Source: Gemmatimonadota bacterium
GTDB lineage: Bacteria > JAAXHH01
Length of the DNA stretch: 33,665 nt
Direction: 5' to 3'
Assembly: GCA_026706345.1 (NCBI GenBank)
Contig: JAPOYX010000129.1
Location: 1 to 33,665 of the forward strand
Below the pieces are notes generated by a model. It did not search any database. It was not told the DNA's origin and saw only the letters and a program-made list of their open reading frames with translations. The translations under genes were made by a program, and so were the position numbers. Below, piece by piece: positions 16,968-25,270 of this stretch (its first letter is position 1; each line of letters opens with the position of its first letter).

Positions 16968-17038
16968 TTTAATCCAATTTCTTGCACCGTGAAATACGTA
17001 AGAAATCATAAAAATCTCACACATACAGGGGGACTATC

Positions 17039-20005
17039 ATGCCCAGAATGAGCACGTGCTCGTATGCTTTCATGGTATTCGGCTGGCTCTGCCTAGCCGG
17101 GATGCCCTGCTCCACCGCGTTCGCCGATCAACAGGAAGACGCGGAGCTGGATTCCCTCTACATGCTGCCCGTGATCGAAGCGGAGGCGGTCGTCGTCACC
17201 GGTACGGCGGTCCGGGGAACCCCGATCGAACTCCCCTATGCCGTCGCCCGCATCGACCGCGAAGCGCTGACCGAACAGGGGTCGCCGTCCATGGTCGACC
17301 TGTTCAAGAACCTGAGTGCGAGCAACGGAGTCATCGGAGAGGCCAACAGCTGGTACAACGCGCAGTCGGGAGACATCCCGGAAACCGTGGCGAACGTCAA
17401 CCTCCGCGGCCTTGGCGCTTCGCGCACCCTGGTGCTGCTCAACGGCCGCCGACAGACCTACGTTCCCGGCCGGCTCGTGGGGGGGCGGTTCGTCGACGTG
17501 AATGCCTTTCCCTCCGTCGCCATCGAACGGTTGGATATCCTGAAGGAAGGCGCGGGCGCCGTGTACGGATCGGATGCGATAGCGGGCGTCGCCAACTTTA
17601 TCACGCGAAGCAGTTTCGAAGGGTTCGAGCTGGACGTATCCTATGACTATTTCGACTCCGCCGGAGACGCCCTGCTGGGCGGCATCTGGGGCGGTAGAGT
17701 CGGTGAGTCCAACCTGGTCGTATCCCTGGAACACAAGCGCCGCGGCAACCTGCGCGCCGAAGAGCGGGACTGGGCGCTGCGCCCCTTTCCAAACTACGGA
17801 TGGGGCTGGTCCTGGTACGGCAATCCGGGGGCGTTCATCATACCGGACGGATTGCAGACGGATGAGAGCGTCCTGGCCGGGGAGCCTCGATTCGTGGATC
17901 CGGGCTGTTCAGGCCTGGGCGGGTACCAGGAAGACGCCAGTACCTGCCGCTTCCGCTACCAGCCTTGGGACAGCATCATCGAGAAACTTCAGCATACCAG
18001 GGGATTCGCCGAGTTGAACGGCTCATTCGGCGAGACGAACTATCACCTGGAAGCCCTCTACCACGACGCCCGGGTACCCGAATGGGAGACCACGCCGTCC
18101 TTTCCCCCTATCGCTTTCTATGACGGCGTACAGCAGGTGCGCGCCGACCACCCCGGACGCGTCGCCTTTGTAGCGGAAAACCCGACCTACACGAACGCCA
18201 AGGGGGTTACGCTGGACCTTACGGGAGACCAGCCCTGGTATTTCTTCGGCCGGCTGGTCGGCAATGCCGGTCCCGGACGCGTCCAGAGCCGGGAGTCCCG
18301 CACCCGCCGCCTCGCAGGCTCGCTCACGGGTCCGATCGGCGAGTCCAGCTTGAGCTATGACCTGGGTATTTCATACTCGGATACGAAGGGCACGGTACGC
18401 CAGCCCGCGGAGTACGCATACCGGAAATTCTTGGCTTTCCGCGGGTACGGCGGACCGAACTGCGGCGTCGCGGCCGTACTGGACCCGAACGCGCCTTCCG
18501 GTCTCGCACTCGGGACCATCCCCAGCGGCGTCTCTCCCGGAACCGGGAATTGCTCCTACTTCAACCCATTCAGCAACGGTATTCAGTTTTCGGCACAACC
18601 GGACGCTCCTTACACGGACAGCGCCAATCCGAGTTATCGGGCCGACTTGGCGCACAGCGCCGAGCTGATCGACTGGATCAACGAGAAAGTCGCCACAACC
18701 AGCGAGGCCAGCCTGCTGTCGATGGAAGCCATACTGAACGGCGTGATCAAAGAAGGCGTCGCCAGCTACGCCACGGGGTATCAGCTGCGCCGGGTCGATG
18801 TCTCCGCCGTGCCCAATGCGCCCGGCGACCTCTCCCGGAATCCCTGCCGCATACCGGGAGACACCAGCTGCGCGATCCAGACCGGGTCCTTTACCTTTAC
18901 ATCCGGGATCCATCCCTATGAAGCCAACCAGACGGTCCACACGGTATTCGCGGAACTGGCGCTCAAGCCCAACGCCTGGCTGGACAGCCAGGCGGCGCTT
19001 CATTTCGAGGATTACGGCTTCGCGAACAGCCTGGATCCCAAGATTTCGCTCAGGGCGCAGGTCAACGATTACCTGGCCCTGAGGGGCACGCTGCAGACCA
19101 CGTTCCGAACGCCCTCGGTTGACGATCTGAACACGGACGTCGTCATCTACACGGATTACGTGGGACCGACGGACGCCTGGAAAGCCATCGAAAACCGCGG
19201 CGTCGAAGATCTCGAACCGGAAGAAGCGCTCACTTATAACCTGGGCGTCATCATCGAAAACGACACCGGTTTCGAAGTGACGGTGGACTACTGGAATTTC
19301 GATTTCAACAATCCCATCGGCGTCATCCCCCACTCCGCGCTGGCCGCGGCCTACGTGGACCCGTCGACCCGCGCCGCGGTGCAGGACCGGATCTACTGTC
19401 CCGGCAATCGAAACGACGGGAGCTGCGCCCCGGGCGACATGGAACGGATCCGAATCAATCACATCAACTGGCCCGGACTCAAGACCTCCGGAATCGACTG
19501 GCACATCGGTGGACGCCACGTGGTGGGCAGTGGCGCGATCGACGCCCACCTGGACGGGAGCTACACCCTGGACTATACCATCGAACCGCTCATGCACAAC
19601 GGCGTGGAGATTGTCGCGGAAAACGAGGCCGTGGGATTCCTCAACGCGACCACTCCCCTCGCGCCGCCATTGCCTCCCCTGCGGCTGAACGCGTCCGTCG
19701 CATACCACTGGAGCGACTACAGCGCGATCGCCAGGGGACATTACATCTCGTCGTACGAGAACGGGGACTACTGGTTTGATACGGGGCCTTCGGGCGAAGA
19801 CTGGACCCAGATCGACCCGTTCCTGACCTTCGACATGAACTTCCAGTGGCGGATACCCGATACCGGCGTGGTCGCCACCCTGTCCCTGTTCAACCTGGCC
19901 GACGCGGCGCCGCCGTATGTGAACCGGGAACTGGCCTTCGACGCGCTGACCCATGATCCGAAGGGACGCCGGATCAAGCTGGGGCTGACGTACCGGTTCA
20001 GGTAG
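17039..20005 (+). CDS. TonB-dependent outer-membrane receptor
   Basis: This 988-residue protein begins with a signal peptide, probably cleaved after STAFA (about residue 29). A TonB-box-like stretch EAVVVTGT follows at about residues 48-57. The plug domain shows SMVDLFKNLSASNGV, VNLRGLGASRTLVLLNGRR and IERLDILKEGAGAVYGSDAIAGVANFI, the standard plug motifs. The remainder has alternating aromatic and polar residues of a 22-strand barrel, and the chain ends LGLTYRFR. It would import a large or scarce compound across the outer membrane with energy from TonB-ExbBD. There is no N-terminal carboxypeptidase-like or FecR-interacting signalling domain. Substrate is unknown; it shows no adjacent SusD. 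The ATG has AGGGGGA upstream and its own promoter. Confidence 0.95.
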   Translation: MPRMSTCSYAFMVFGWLCLAGMPCSTAFADQQEDAELDSLYMLPVIEAEAVVVTGTAVRGTPIELPYAVARIDREALTEQGSPSMVDLFKNLSASNGVIGEANSWYNAQSGDIPETVANVNLRGLGASRTLVLLNGRRQTYVPGRLVGGRFVDVNAFPSVAIERLDILKEGAGAVYGSDAIAGVANFITRSSFEGFELDVSYDYFDSAGDALLGGIWGGRVGESNLVVSLEHKRRGNLRAEERDWALRPFPNYGWGWSWYGNPGAFIIPDGLQTDESVLAGEPRFVDPGCSGLGGYQEDASTCRFRYQPWDSIIEKLQHTRGFAELNGSFGETNYHLEALYHDARVPEWETTPSFPPIAFYDGVQQVRADHPGRVAFVAENPTYTNAKGVTLDLTGDQPWYFFGRLVGNAGPGRVQSRESRTRRLAGSLTGPIGESSLSYDLGISYSDTKGTVRQPAEYAYRKFLAFRGYGGPNCGVAAVLDPNAPSGLALGTIPSGVSPGTGNCSYFNPFSNGIQFSAQPDAPYTDSANPSYRADLAHSAELIDWINEKVATTSEASLLSMEAILNGVIKEGVASYATGYQLRRVDVSAVPNAPGDLSRNPCRIPGDTSCAIQTGSFTFTSGIHPYEANQTVHTVFAELALKPNAWLDSQAALHFEDYGFANSLDPKISLRAQVNDYLALRGTLQTTFRTPSVDDLNTDVVIYTDYVGPTDAWKAIENRGVEDLEPEEALTYNLGVIIENDTGFEVTVDYWNFDFNNPIGVIPHSALAAAYVDPSTRAAVQDRIYCPGNRNDGSCAPGDMERIRINHINWPGLKTSGIDWHIGGRHVVGSGAIDAHLDGSYTLDYTIEPLMHNGVEIVAENEAVGFLNATTPLAPPLPPLRLNASVAYHWSDYSAIARGHYISSYENGDYWFDTGPSGEDWTQIDPFLTFDMNFQWRIPDTGVVATLSLFNLADAAPPYVNRELAFDALTHDPKGRRIKLGLTYRFR

Positions 20006-20059
20006 GATGGATACGCGGAGCGTGTAAGACCGCTATACTTGCAGGAAGAAAACCGTTAC

Positions 20060-20108
20060 TGAACAACAGGTGGGCGGGCCTTCGCGGGCTCGCCCATTGC
20101 TTGTTCAG
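20060..20108. terminator. Large bidirectional hairpin between convergent receptor and transporter genes
   Basis: An inner 11-bp stem (20071-20096, TGGGCG pairing with CGCCCA, four-base loop) is enclosed by an outer 8-bp perfect stem CTGAACAA (20060-20067) and TTGTTCAG (20101-20108), with a 4x4 internal loop. The transporter's stop codon (20105-20107) lies inside the outer stem. T-tracts are weak in both directions, so termination on both strands is probable rather than sure. Confidence 0.6.
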
Positions 20109-21688
20109 GACCCGTGGTCCTGCTTCAGCCACCTGATGAAGGAAAGGGTCATCAGGACCAGCACGGCAATCAGGGGAATCGCCACGATCAGCGAGGCCGA
20201 CTGTACCGCCCTCAGGCTCTCCGTCCCTCCGACGAACATCAGCGACAGCGACACGAAGCTGAGCATGACCGCCCAGAAGCACCGGTGCCACCGCGCCGGC
20301 TCCCGCACTTCGGCCTGTTCCCGGGTCGCCACCGACGCCAGGATATAGGACGCCGAATCCAGCGTGGTGGCGGCGAAGATGATGGCGAGGGTCACGAAAA
20401 CCAGCAGGAGCGGCACGGCGAAGGGAAGTACCCGGTCTCCCACGGCGACGACTGTGGCGATGATCGCCTCCGGAGTCAGGTTGCGCGCGACCAGGCCGGT
20501 GAGGTCCTGCGATCCTTCCAGCTGCAGGAACAGGCTGGTGTTGCCGAGCACCGCGAAGAACATCCAGCAGCCCAGCGAGCCGCCGATGATCTCCGCGCCG
20601 ATCAGTTCACGGATCGTCCGGCCCCTGGAGATCCGCGCCACGAACAGCCCCATGAACGGTGCGAAGGCGATCCACCACGCCCAGTAGAAAATGGTCCACT
20701 GTTCCGAGAACGTCCCGGCGGACGCCGGACCGGACTCTCCCGCAGCCGCCGAGATCATGGATTCCGCCTTGGCGACGGGTTCCAGGTAGAAGCTCATCTT
20801 GATGAAGTTCTGCACCAGCAGCCCGATGCTGTTGGTGAACGTGTCGATGATGAACAGCGTGGGACCGGCGAGGAAGACGAAGGCCAGCAGCGCGATGGTG
20901 AGCCAGAGGTTGAACCGGCTCAGCATGCGGATGCCCCGTTGCAGCCCGGTATAGACGCTGACGCCGAAGATGACGCCCAGGGTGCTCACCACCGCCGCGT
21001 CCAGCCAGAACCCCCTTTCCACGCCCAGCAGTTCCGACAGGCCCGCCGAAATCATGGGCGTGCTCAGGCCGATGGACGTCCCGACCCCTCCGAGCAGGCC
21101 GAACATGAACATCATGTCGATGAACTTGCCCGGCAGGCTCCGCGCGGCCCGCTCGCCGATCACGCCTTCGCAGGCCGCCGACATGCGCAGGATGGGCCGC
21201 CCGCGGTTCCAGAAGAGGTAGGCCAGGGGCAGCGTCGGGATGCAGTAAATGGCCCAGGCGGTGAATCCCCAGTGAAACAGTCCGTAGGTCGCCGCCCACT
21301 CCGTGGCCGCCCTGGATCGCGGTTCGAGCCCGAAGGGCGGGTTCGTGTAGTAGTATACCCACTCGATGGTGCCCCAGTAGAGGACGCTGGCGCCGATGCC
21401 GGCGCAGAAGATCATGGCGATCCAGCTGACCAGGGAGAATTCGGGCCTGGCGTCGGGTCCGCCGAACCGCACGTTGCCGTATTTGCCGAGGGCGTAGTAG
21501 ACGAGGAGCGCGAAGGCGGCGATCGTGAACCAGAGATAGGCCCACCCCAGGACCCGGGTCAGCCAGCCGAAGGCCGCGCTCAACAGGGCTTCCCCCTCGA
21601 CGGGAAACAATACCAGGGGTACCGATACGCCTGTGATGAGCGGCAACGCGACCCAGAAGATCACCCGGTCGACTCTGGGTCCGTGCAT
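20105..21688 (-). CDS. BCCT family transporter (betaine/choline/carnitine type)
   Basis: This 527-residue protein has about 12 membrane segments and the BCCT signature WTIFYWAWWIAFAPFMG in the region of transmembrane helix 8. The third helix carries a glycine-rich turn (FCAGIGASVLYWG), where the BetP group reads GMGIG, so cation coupling may differ. The aromatic residues needed for quaternary-ammonium binding are plentiful there. It would import betaine, choline, carnitine or a related zwitterion such as DMSP. The ATG at 21688 has GGAGAGGAC upstream. It follows the CehA-type hydrolase by 97 bases on the same strand and ends within a shared hairpin. Confidence 0.95.
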   Translation of the reverse strand: MHGPRVDRVIFWVALPLITGVSVPLVLFPVEGEALLSAAFGWLTRVLGWAYLWFTIAAFALLVYYALGKYGNVRFGGPDARPEFSLVSWIAMIFCAGIGASVLYWGTIEWVYYYTNPPFGLEPRSRAATEWAATYGLFHWGFTAWAIYCIPTLPLAYLFWNRGRPILRMSAACEGVIGERAARSLPGKFIDMMFMFGLLGGVGTSIGLSTPMISAGLSELLGVERGFWLDAAVVSTLGVIFGVSVYTGLQRGIRMLSRFNLWLTIALLAFVFLAGPTLFIIDTFTNSIGLLVQNFIKMSFYLEPVAKAESMISAAAGESGPASAGTFSEQWTIFYWAWWIAFAPFMGLFVARISRGRTIRELIGAEIIGGSLGCWMFFAVLGNTSLFLQLEGSQDLTGLVARNLTPEAIIATVVAVGDRVLPFAVPLLLVFVTLAIIFAATTLDSASYILASVATREQAEVREPARWHRCFWAVMLSFVSLSLMFVGGTESLRAVQSASLIVAIPLIAVLVLMTLSFIRWLKQDHGS

Positions 21689-21714
21689 GTTGTCCTCTCC
21701 GATCGGGATATGCG

Positions 21715-21729
21715 GGCGGGATGCCCGCC
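21715..21729 (-). promoter_or_regulatory. GC-rich hairpin just before the transporter ribosome binding site
   Basis: GGCGGG (21715-21720) and CCCGCC (21724-21729) flank a three-base loop. It lies 20-25 bases before the transporter Shine-Dalgarno on the minus strand and could affect transcript stability or translation. The T-tract needed for a terminator is absent. Confidence 0.4.
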
Positions 21730-21730
21730 T

Positions 21731-21801
21731 CGACGCTCAATACGGGATGTTCGTCCCGACGCTCAATGCGGGCCCGCGCCGACGCTCAATGCGGGATGTT
21801 C
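21731..21801 (-). repeat. Three degenerate copies of the 3' end of the CehA-type gene
   Basis: CGACGCTCAATRCGGG recurs at 21731, 21757 and 21780 (spacing 26 and 23). The copy at 21780-21801 is the actual gene end on the minus strand (Asn-Ile-Pro-His-stop). The copy at 21731-21752 matches it over 22 bases with one difference and again includes the TGA. Confidence 0.85.
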
Positions 21802-24290
21802 AATTCGTGCATGCGCCTGTGGATGGCTTCGCGCGCCTGCCGGTACGGCGCTTCGAGGAACGCTTCGTGATCGTCCCCTCCGTGATGGTGGGTGGTCGTA
21901 CCCGGCTTATGCTGCCAGCTGCGGCGCTTGATGTAGGACAGGCCGCCTTCGATCAAGCTCAGCATGTACTGGGCGTTTTCCAGGTCGAACAGCCAGTAGG
22001 GCCCGCCGCAGGCCACGTATACCGGCGAAGTGTGGGCCATGATGCCCCGGCGCCAGCCGTCGTGATGCGGTATGCTCGTGTAGTTCGGCCCGGCGCACCG
22101 CGCCGCCAGCCATGTATGGCCTTCGATCTTGAGGGAAGTCTTCAGCGACAGGCTGCGGGTGCCCTTGTGTTCCTCGGTCGAGGCGACCACCCGGCCCTGC
22201 TGCACGATCTCCAGCGTATGAATGGGGAGCGTCGAATCCGCCGACGCCTCGATCTCGACCGCCCCGCCGTTCCCGGGCAGATTCGCCGTGTCGCCGACCG
22301 GCTGGCCGTTCACCGTGAACCGGATGATGGGCCCCGCGCTCAGGAAGGTATTGCCGCCGCGCAGCGCCTTGCACCAGTTGTCGTAGGTAAAGGGCTCGTC
22401 CGGCGGGATGTAGGCATAGGTCCGGTAGATCCCCACCGGTACGTCGCTGGACATCTTGTCCGTCCCGCCCGCAAGGGGCAGCCTGTAGCCGCAGTTCAGG
22501 TACCGGTAGTACTCCAGATGGTTGTACTCGCTGTGGACCAGCATCTCCACGGCGTCGGCGCGGTCCGTGGCGATGAGCACCGCCGGTTCGCAGTTGGGAT
22601 TGGGGATATGGGGGATCACGACTGTTCCGCCCTGCGCATGGCACGCGTCGGCCCAGTACGACAGGGTGGTTTCCAGGTTGCCGCCCAGTTCGGCTTCACC
22701 CGGACCGTCCGAGCACCACGGCATGACCGGTTCCTTCAGGCCCAGGAGCGACAGGTGGCCCAGGATGTGCTGCCGGTTCTCCTGCGTGGCGTATACAATC
22801 GTATCGCCATCCGGCGCCACGTTCGCCGATCCGGTGAACTCCTCCGTGTTCGTGAAAAGGCCGCCCCATTGGGAGAGCAGAAGATTGACCACGTTCAGGT
22901 CTTCTCCGCGGGCCTCGAGCTGGGCGCCCTGGGTGGAGAGGAAATGCACGTGGGTGTCGCCGCTGAAGTACCGCTGAGCGTTCAGATCGGCCCACCGCTT
23001 CAGCCGAAGGGTCAGCTCGCGCTGCCCGGGTTCGATCGTGACGCGCTGGCGAATCGGCTCGTACTCGAAGCCGCGGGCCACGTCCACGTGCACCTCGCCC
23101 CGGGGCAGCCAGCCCTGGCACTTTCCGTCGATGTAGGCGTAGGACATCTGTCCCAGCCGGACATCGCCGCCCACGTCCACGTGCCACGTGTCCAGGTTCG
23201 AATTCACGTGGGCGTGGTGGCCGTGAGGCGCGTAGGGAACGCCCTTCGCCGAGCGGAAGTGGACGCGGCACGGGACGGGAAGGCCCGTATCGTCGTCCAG
23301 CACCGTGGTATGCACCCAGTTCCGGCCCGTATCGACGACCTCGAATCGCACCCGGGGCGTCTCCACGGCCTCGTTCGCTTCCAGCTCGCCCCAGTTGGCC
23401 GACCCGACCTCCTCGCCGTCCTGTTTCACGGTCACCGTGGCCGACGGCGTACCGGCCACGGCCACGTGGGCGGGACTCGAGCGTGTGTTGTCCGCCTGCC
23501 CCCAGCCCCGGTGGGAGTCGTTCATGAACGCTTCGTCCACCTGCCCGGGCAACGGATAGGCGTAGGTCGCGTAACCCCGGTCCACCTCCACGTCCAGGCT
23601 GAAGGGCTTCCCGGCGTCTTCCGGGTCCTTTAACTCGATCTGGACGTCCCGGGCGGCCCACCGGCAGATCGGATCCTCGTCGACATGCCCCAGGGTGATG
23701 GCGGCCACGACGAAAGGCGGGCCTTCCGGTATGATTTCGATGGATTGGATTTTACGGTCGGGGCGGGGATTGCGCCAGGCCCAGAGGTAGTACCCCAGAG
23801 GCCATCCCTGCTCGGCTTCCGTCTGCCGGCGGCCAGCGTCGTTCCAATCGCCGCCCGACCGGTCGTAGGTCGTCGGCTTCTGGTCGGGAACGCACAGGAA
23901 GGGATACTGTCCCCAGGGCAGCGGCATGTAGCCGATCTCGAACCGCTCGCGTATCGTCACCGATTCGTCCTGCCCGTCGTCCCAGGTGAAGCGGTACGCG
24001 GCCACGGGAATAGCGATCGGTCCGCCGGCCATGATCTCCGACCGGATCACCGCGTGGGCGAAGATCACGTTGACCGCGGAACTGCCGATTGGTATCTCGA
24101 CGGGATCGACCGGACAGCCCACCTGTGAACCGAAGCCGATGAAGCAGTCGGAATCCGCGGCTCCGTCGCCGATCTGAAACGGCAGGCCGTAAAAGGTCTG
24201 CGATCCGAGCGACGGGTCCGCTATGGAATCGTAGACTTGCCGATTCGTGTTGTAGCTGGAAGTGAGATCCAGCGGTTGATAGTCCGGCAT
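21786..24290 (-). CDS. CehA/McbA-type metallohydrolase with PHP-like domain
   Basis: This 834-residue protein has no signal peptide. Residues about 1-250 form a beta-rich domain with a D-rich opening (MPDYQPLDLTSSYN). A carboxypeptidase-regulatory-like region follows around 310-380. From about residue 440 there is a PHP-like metallohydrolase core: FSGDTHVHF with H447 and H449 as probable metal ligands, VVIPHIPNPNCEP, and the later GGTDKMSS, resembling CehA/McbA (1-naphthyl-N-methylcarbamate hydrolase) relatives. It may hydrolyse esters, phosphoesters or carbamates. The ATG at 24290 has GCGAGG 5-6 bases upstream. It is followed by a BCCT transporter gene at 97 bases, which may supply or export its substrate. 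Function not established. Confidence 0.75.
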   Translation of the reverse strand: MPDYQPLDLTSSYNTNRQVYDSIADPSLGSQTFYGLPFQIGDGAADSDCFIGFGSQVGCPVDPVEIPIGSSAVNVIFAHAVIRSEIMAGGPIAIPVAAYRFTWDDGQDESVTIRERFEIGYMPLPWGQYPFLCVPDQKPTTYDRSGGDWNDAGRRQTEAEQGWPLGYYLWAWRNPRPDRKIQSIEIIPEGPPFVVAAITLGHVDEDPICRWAARDVQIELKDPEDAGKPFSLDVEVDRGYATYAYPLPGQVDEAFMNDSHRGWGQADNTRSSPAHVAVAGTPSATVTVKQDGEEVGSANWGELEANEAVETPRVRFEVVDTGRNWVHTTVLDDDTGLPVPCRVHFRSAKGVPYAPHGHHAHVNSNLDTWHVDVGGDVRLGQMSYAYIDGKCQGWLPRGEVHVDVARGFEYEPIRQRVTIEPGQRELTLRLKRWADLNAQRYFSGDTHVHFLSTQGAQLEARGEDLNVVNLLLSQWGGLFTNTEEFTGSANVAPDGDTIVYATQENRQHILGHLSLLGLKEPVMPWCSDGPGEAELGGNLETTLSYWADACHAQGGTVVIPHIPNPNCEPAVLIATDRADAVEMLVHSEYNHLEYYRYLNCGYRLPLAGGTDKMSSDVPVGIYRTYAYIPPDEPFTYDNWCKALRGGNTFLSAGPIIRFTVNGQPVGDTANLPGNGGAVEIEASADSTLPIHTLEIVQQGRVVASTEEHKGTRSLSLKTSLKIEGHTWLAARCAGPNYTSIPHHDGWRRGIMAHTSPVYVACGGPYWLFDLENAQYMLSLIEGGLSYIKRRSWQHKPGTTTHHHGGDDHEAFLEAPYRQAREAIHRRMHELNIPH

Positions 24291-24325
24291 GGGGCCTCGC
24301 GCACCGGTTACGCAACCGGCTACAT

Positions 24326-24389
24326 CGTCAGGCGTGCAAGGTTACAGTACGTCTTCGTGCAGGCTACCGAAACGTCAGGCGTGCAGGCT
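24326..24389 (-). repeat. Three degenerate copies of the 3' end of the second STAS gene
   Basis: CGTCAGGCGTGCA is at 24326 and again at 24373; between them 24350 starts a weaker copy (CGTCTTCGTGCAGGCT). Spacing is 24 and 23 bases. The copy at 24373 contains the actual stop codon of the STAS gene on the minus strand. Confidence 0.75.
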
Positions 24390-24716
24390 TTCCACAGCGG
24401 CATCTACATCATCGTAGGTCTTGAAGACGGTGTGAAGCCTGGTAATCCGGAACAGATGATCCAGGCGGTCGTTCACGCCCGTAAGCGCCATCTCTCCTGA
24501 TCTGGATCTGATCTTCTTCATGGCGGCGATCAGCGAACCCAGTCCCGAACTGTTCATGATGGGCACGCCAGCCAGATCGGTAACGAAGCGCGTGCAGCCG
24601 CGGGTCAGGGCCTCGTCGATCATGCGGTCCAGTTCGATGCTGTCGTCCTCTTCCCACAACCTGCCCTCGATACGCAGTACGGCGATCTCGTTTTCCAGTG
24701 AAACGTCAATATTCAT
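24375..24716 (-). CDS. Second STAS-domain protein (anti-sigma antagonist type)
   Basis: This 113-residue protein (start ATG 24716, MNIDVSLENEIAVLRIEG) has the STAS fold and the phospho-loop IMNSSGLGSL. S57 aligns with the regulatory serine of SpoIIAA; the preceding Asp of the usual DSSG is Asn (N55). GAGGTGGG just before the ATG supports this start rather than one 48 bases upstream. Length and loop position are identical to the STAS protein at 15623-15964, though the sequences differ. It sits between a selenoprotein gene (95 bases upstream) and a hydrolase gene (84 bases downstream) on the same strand. No kinase or phosphatase partner is adjacent, so its target sigma system is unknown. Confidence 0.88.
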   Translation of the reverse strand: MNIDVSLENEIAVLRIEGRLWEEDDSIELDRMIDEALTRGCTRFVTDLAGVPIMNSSGLGSLIAAMKKIRSRSGEMALTGVNDRLDHLFRITRLHTVFKTYDDVDAAVESLHA

Positions 24717-24811
24717 ACCCACCTCTATGCTCCGGCCACACCGCCGCGGCAGCACGCGGCCCACACCGGAAGGACTGACTCTCGGATCCAGTTCGGGTGT
24801 CTAGCGCTGTT

Positions 24812-25051
24812 TCAGCCGGCGATCAGCGCCTCGATGGCGCCCTTGATCTCCTCGTACTCGGGAAACCGGTCCGTTTCCAGCTTGGAAAAGACCTGCTCGT
24901 CATCGACAGTTACCTCGAACTTGCCCCCACCGGAGGGCACGAGCTGCAACTGCCCTATGTCGTGTTTGTAGTACTCCAGCAGCTTCACCGCCAGCCCGGC
25001 GGCGTCTTTTTCATAGCTTCAGTCGGCGCAGTAGACGATACGTACAATCAC
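24812..25051 (-). CDS. SelW-like (Rdx family) selenoprotein, UGA read as selenocysteine
   Basis: A GTG at 25051 is preceded by a perfect Shine-Dalgarno, AAGGAGG with a 5-base gap. Decoding gives [10 protein letters not shown], then an in-frame TGA (25019-25021), then [17 protein letters not shown] and later [19 protein letters not shown], ending at a second TGA (24812-24814). Total is 79 residues with Sec at position 11. The first 20 residues and the FEVTVD..VFSK segment are characteristic of the SelW/SelT/SelH (Rdx) thioredoxin-like family, whose redox motif is CxxU or CxxC; here it is C8-A-D-U11. If TGA were a true stop, the remaining 68 codons of conserved protein would be unexplained. Rdx proteins are small cytosolic thiol-selenol redox proteins. 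Sec insertion needs SelA, SelB, SelD and tRNA-Sec encoded elsewhere. A sequencing error replacing a Cys codon is the alternative. Confidence 0.88.
24986..25018 (-). promoter_or_regulatory. SECIS-like hairpin downstream of the Sec UGA
   Basis: On the minus strand, 14 bases after the UGA, seven bases at 25004-24998 (CGCCGCC) pair with seven at 24992-24986 (GGCGGTG), one G-U pair, enclosing a five-base loop that begins with G (24997-24993, GGGCT). Bacterial SECIS elements lie within the coding region close behind the UGA and have G among the first loop bases for SelB. The apical loop begins 22 bases after the UGA, within the usual range. Confidence 0.65.
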
Positions 25052-25102
25052 CGTTTCCTCCTTGAACGAATGAGCCGCCTTCAAGTCGTCATTACGTTAC
25101 TA

Positions 25103-25130
25103 AGAATAAATAAACGCTCAACGTGCGCAA
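25103..25130 (-). promoter_or_regulatory. Possible promoter of the selenoprotein-STAS-hydrolase-transporter row
   Basis: On the minus strand TTGCGC (25130-25125), a 16-base spacer and TATTCT (25108-25103) lie 52 bases upstream of the GTG at 25051. The -35 is weak; the surrounding sequence is AT-rich (TTTATTTATTC). Confidence 0.4.
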
Positions 25131-25219
25131 TGGCAAGGAATCTAAAACCGCACTTCCGGGAGATCGGTCCGTCCACCATTCAAGCCGTGCGACGGGACCG
25201 GAAAACTATACATTGCCGC

Positions 25220-25248
25220 TTGACAAGACCTGCCGATAACGGTATTCT
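25220..25248 (+). promoter_or_regulatory. Sigma-70-type promoter of tatA
   Basis: TTGACA (25220-25225), 17-base spacer and TATTCT (25243-25248). Transcription would begin near 25255, right at the Shine-Dalgarno (GAGGAGGTGAT), giving a leader of only about 15 bases. Confidence 0.75.
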
Positions 25249-25270
25249 CAAGAACGAGGAGGTGATTTAC

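Noticed and set aside
20114-23633. Long open frames opposite the BCCT and CehA-type genes, and similar ones opposite the acylase, receptor and ilvB
   Set aside because: High GC leaves few stops on the opposite strand; their translations are low-complexity and lack family motifs, while the coding strands carry clear motifs.
24797-25270. A longer plus-strand start for tatA running through the selenoprotein region
   Set aside because: The frame is open but is antisense to the conserved SelW-like coding, and the real tatA start has an excellent Shine-Dalgarno and promoter.
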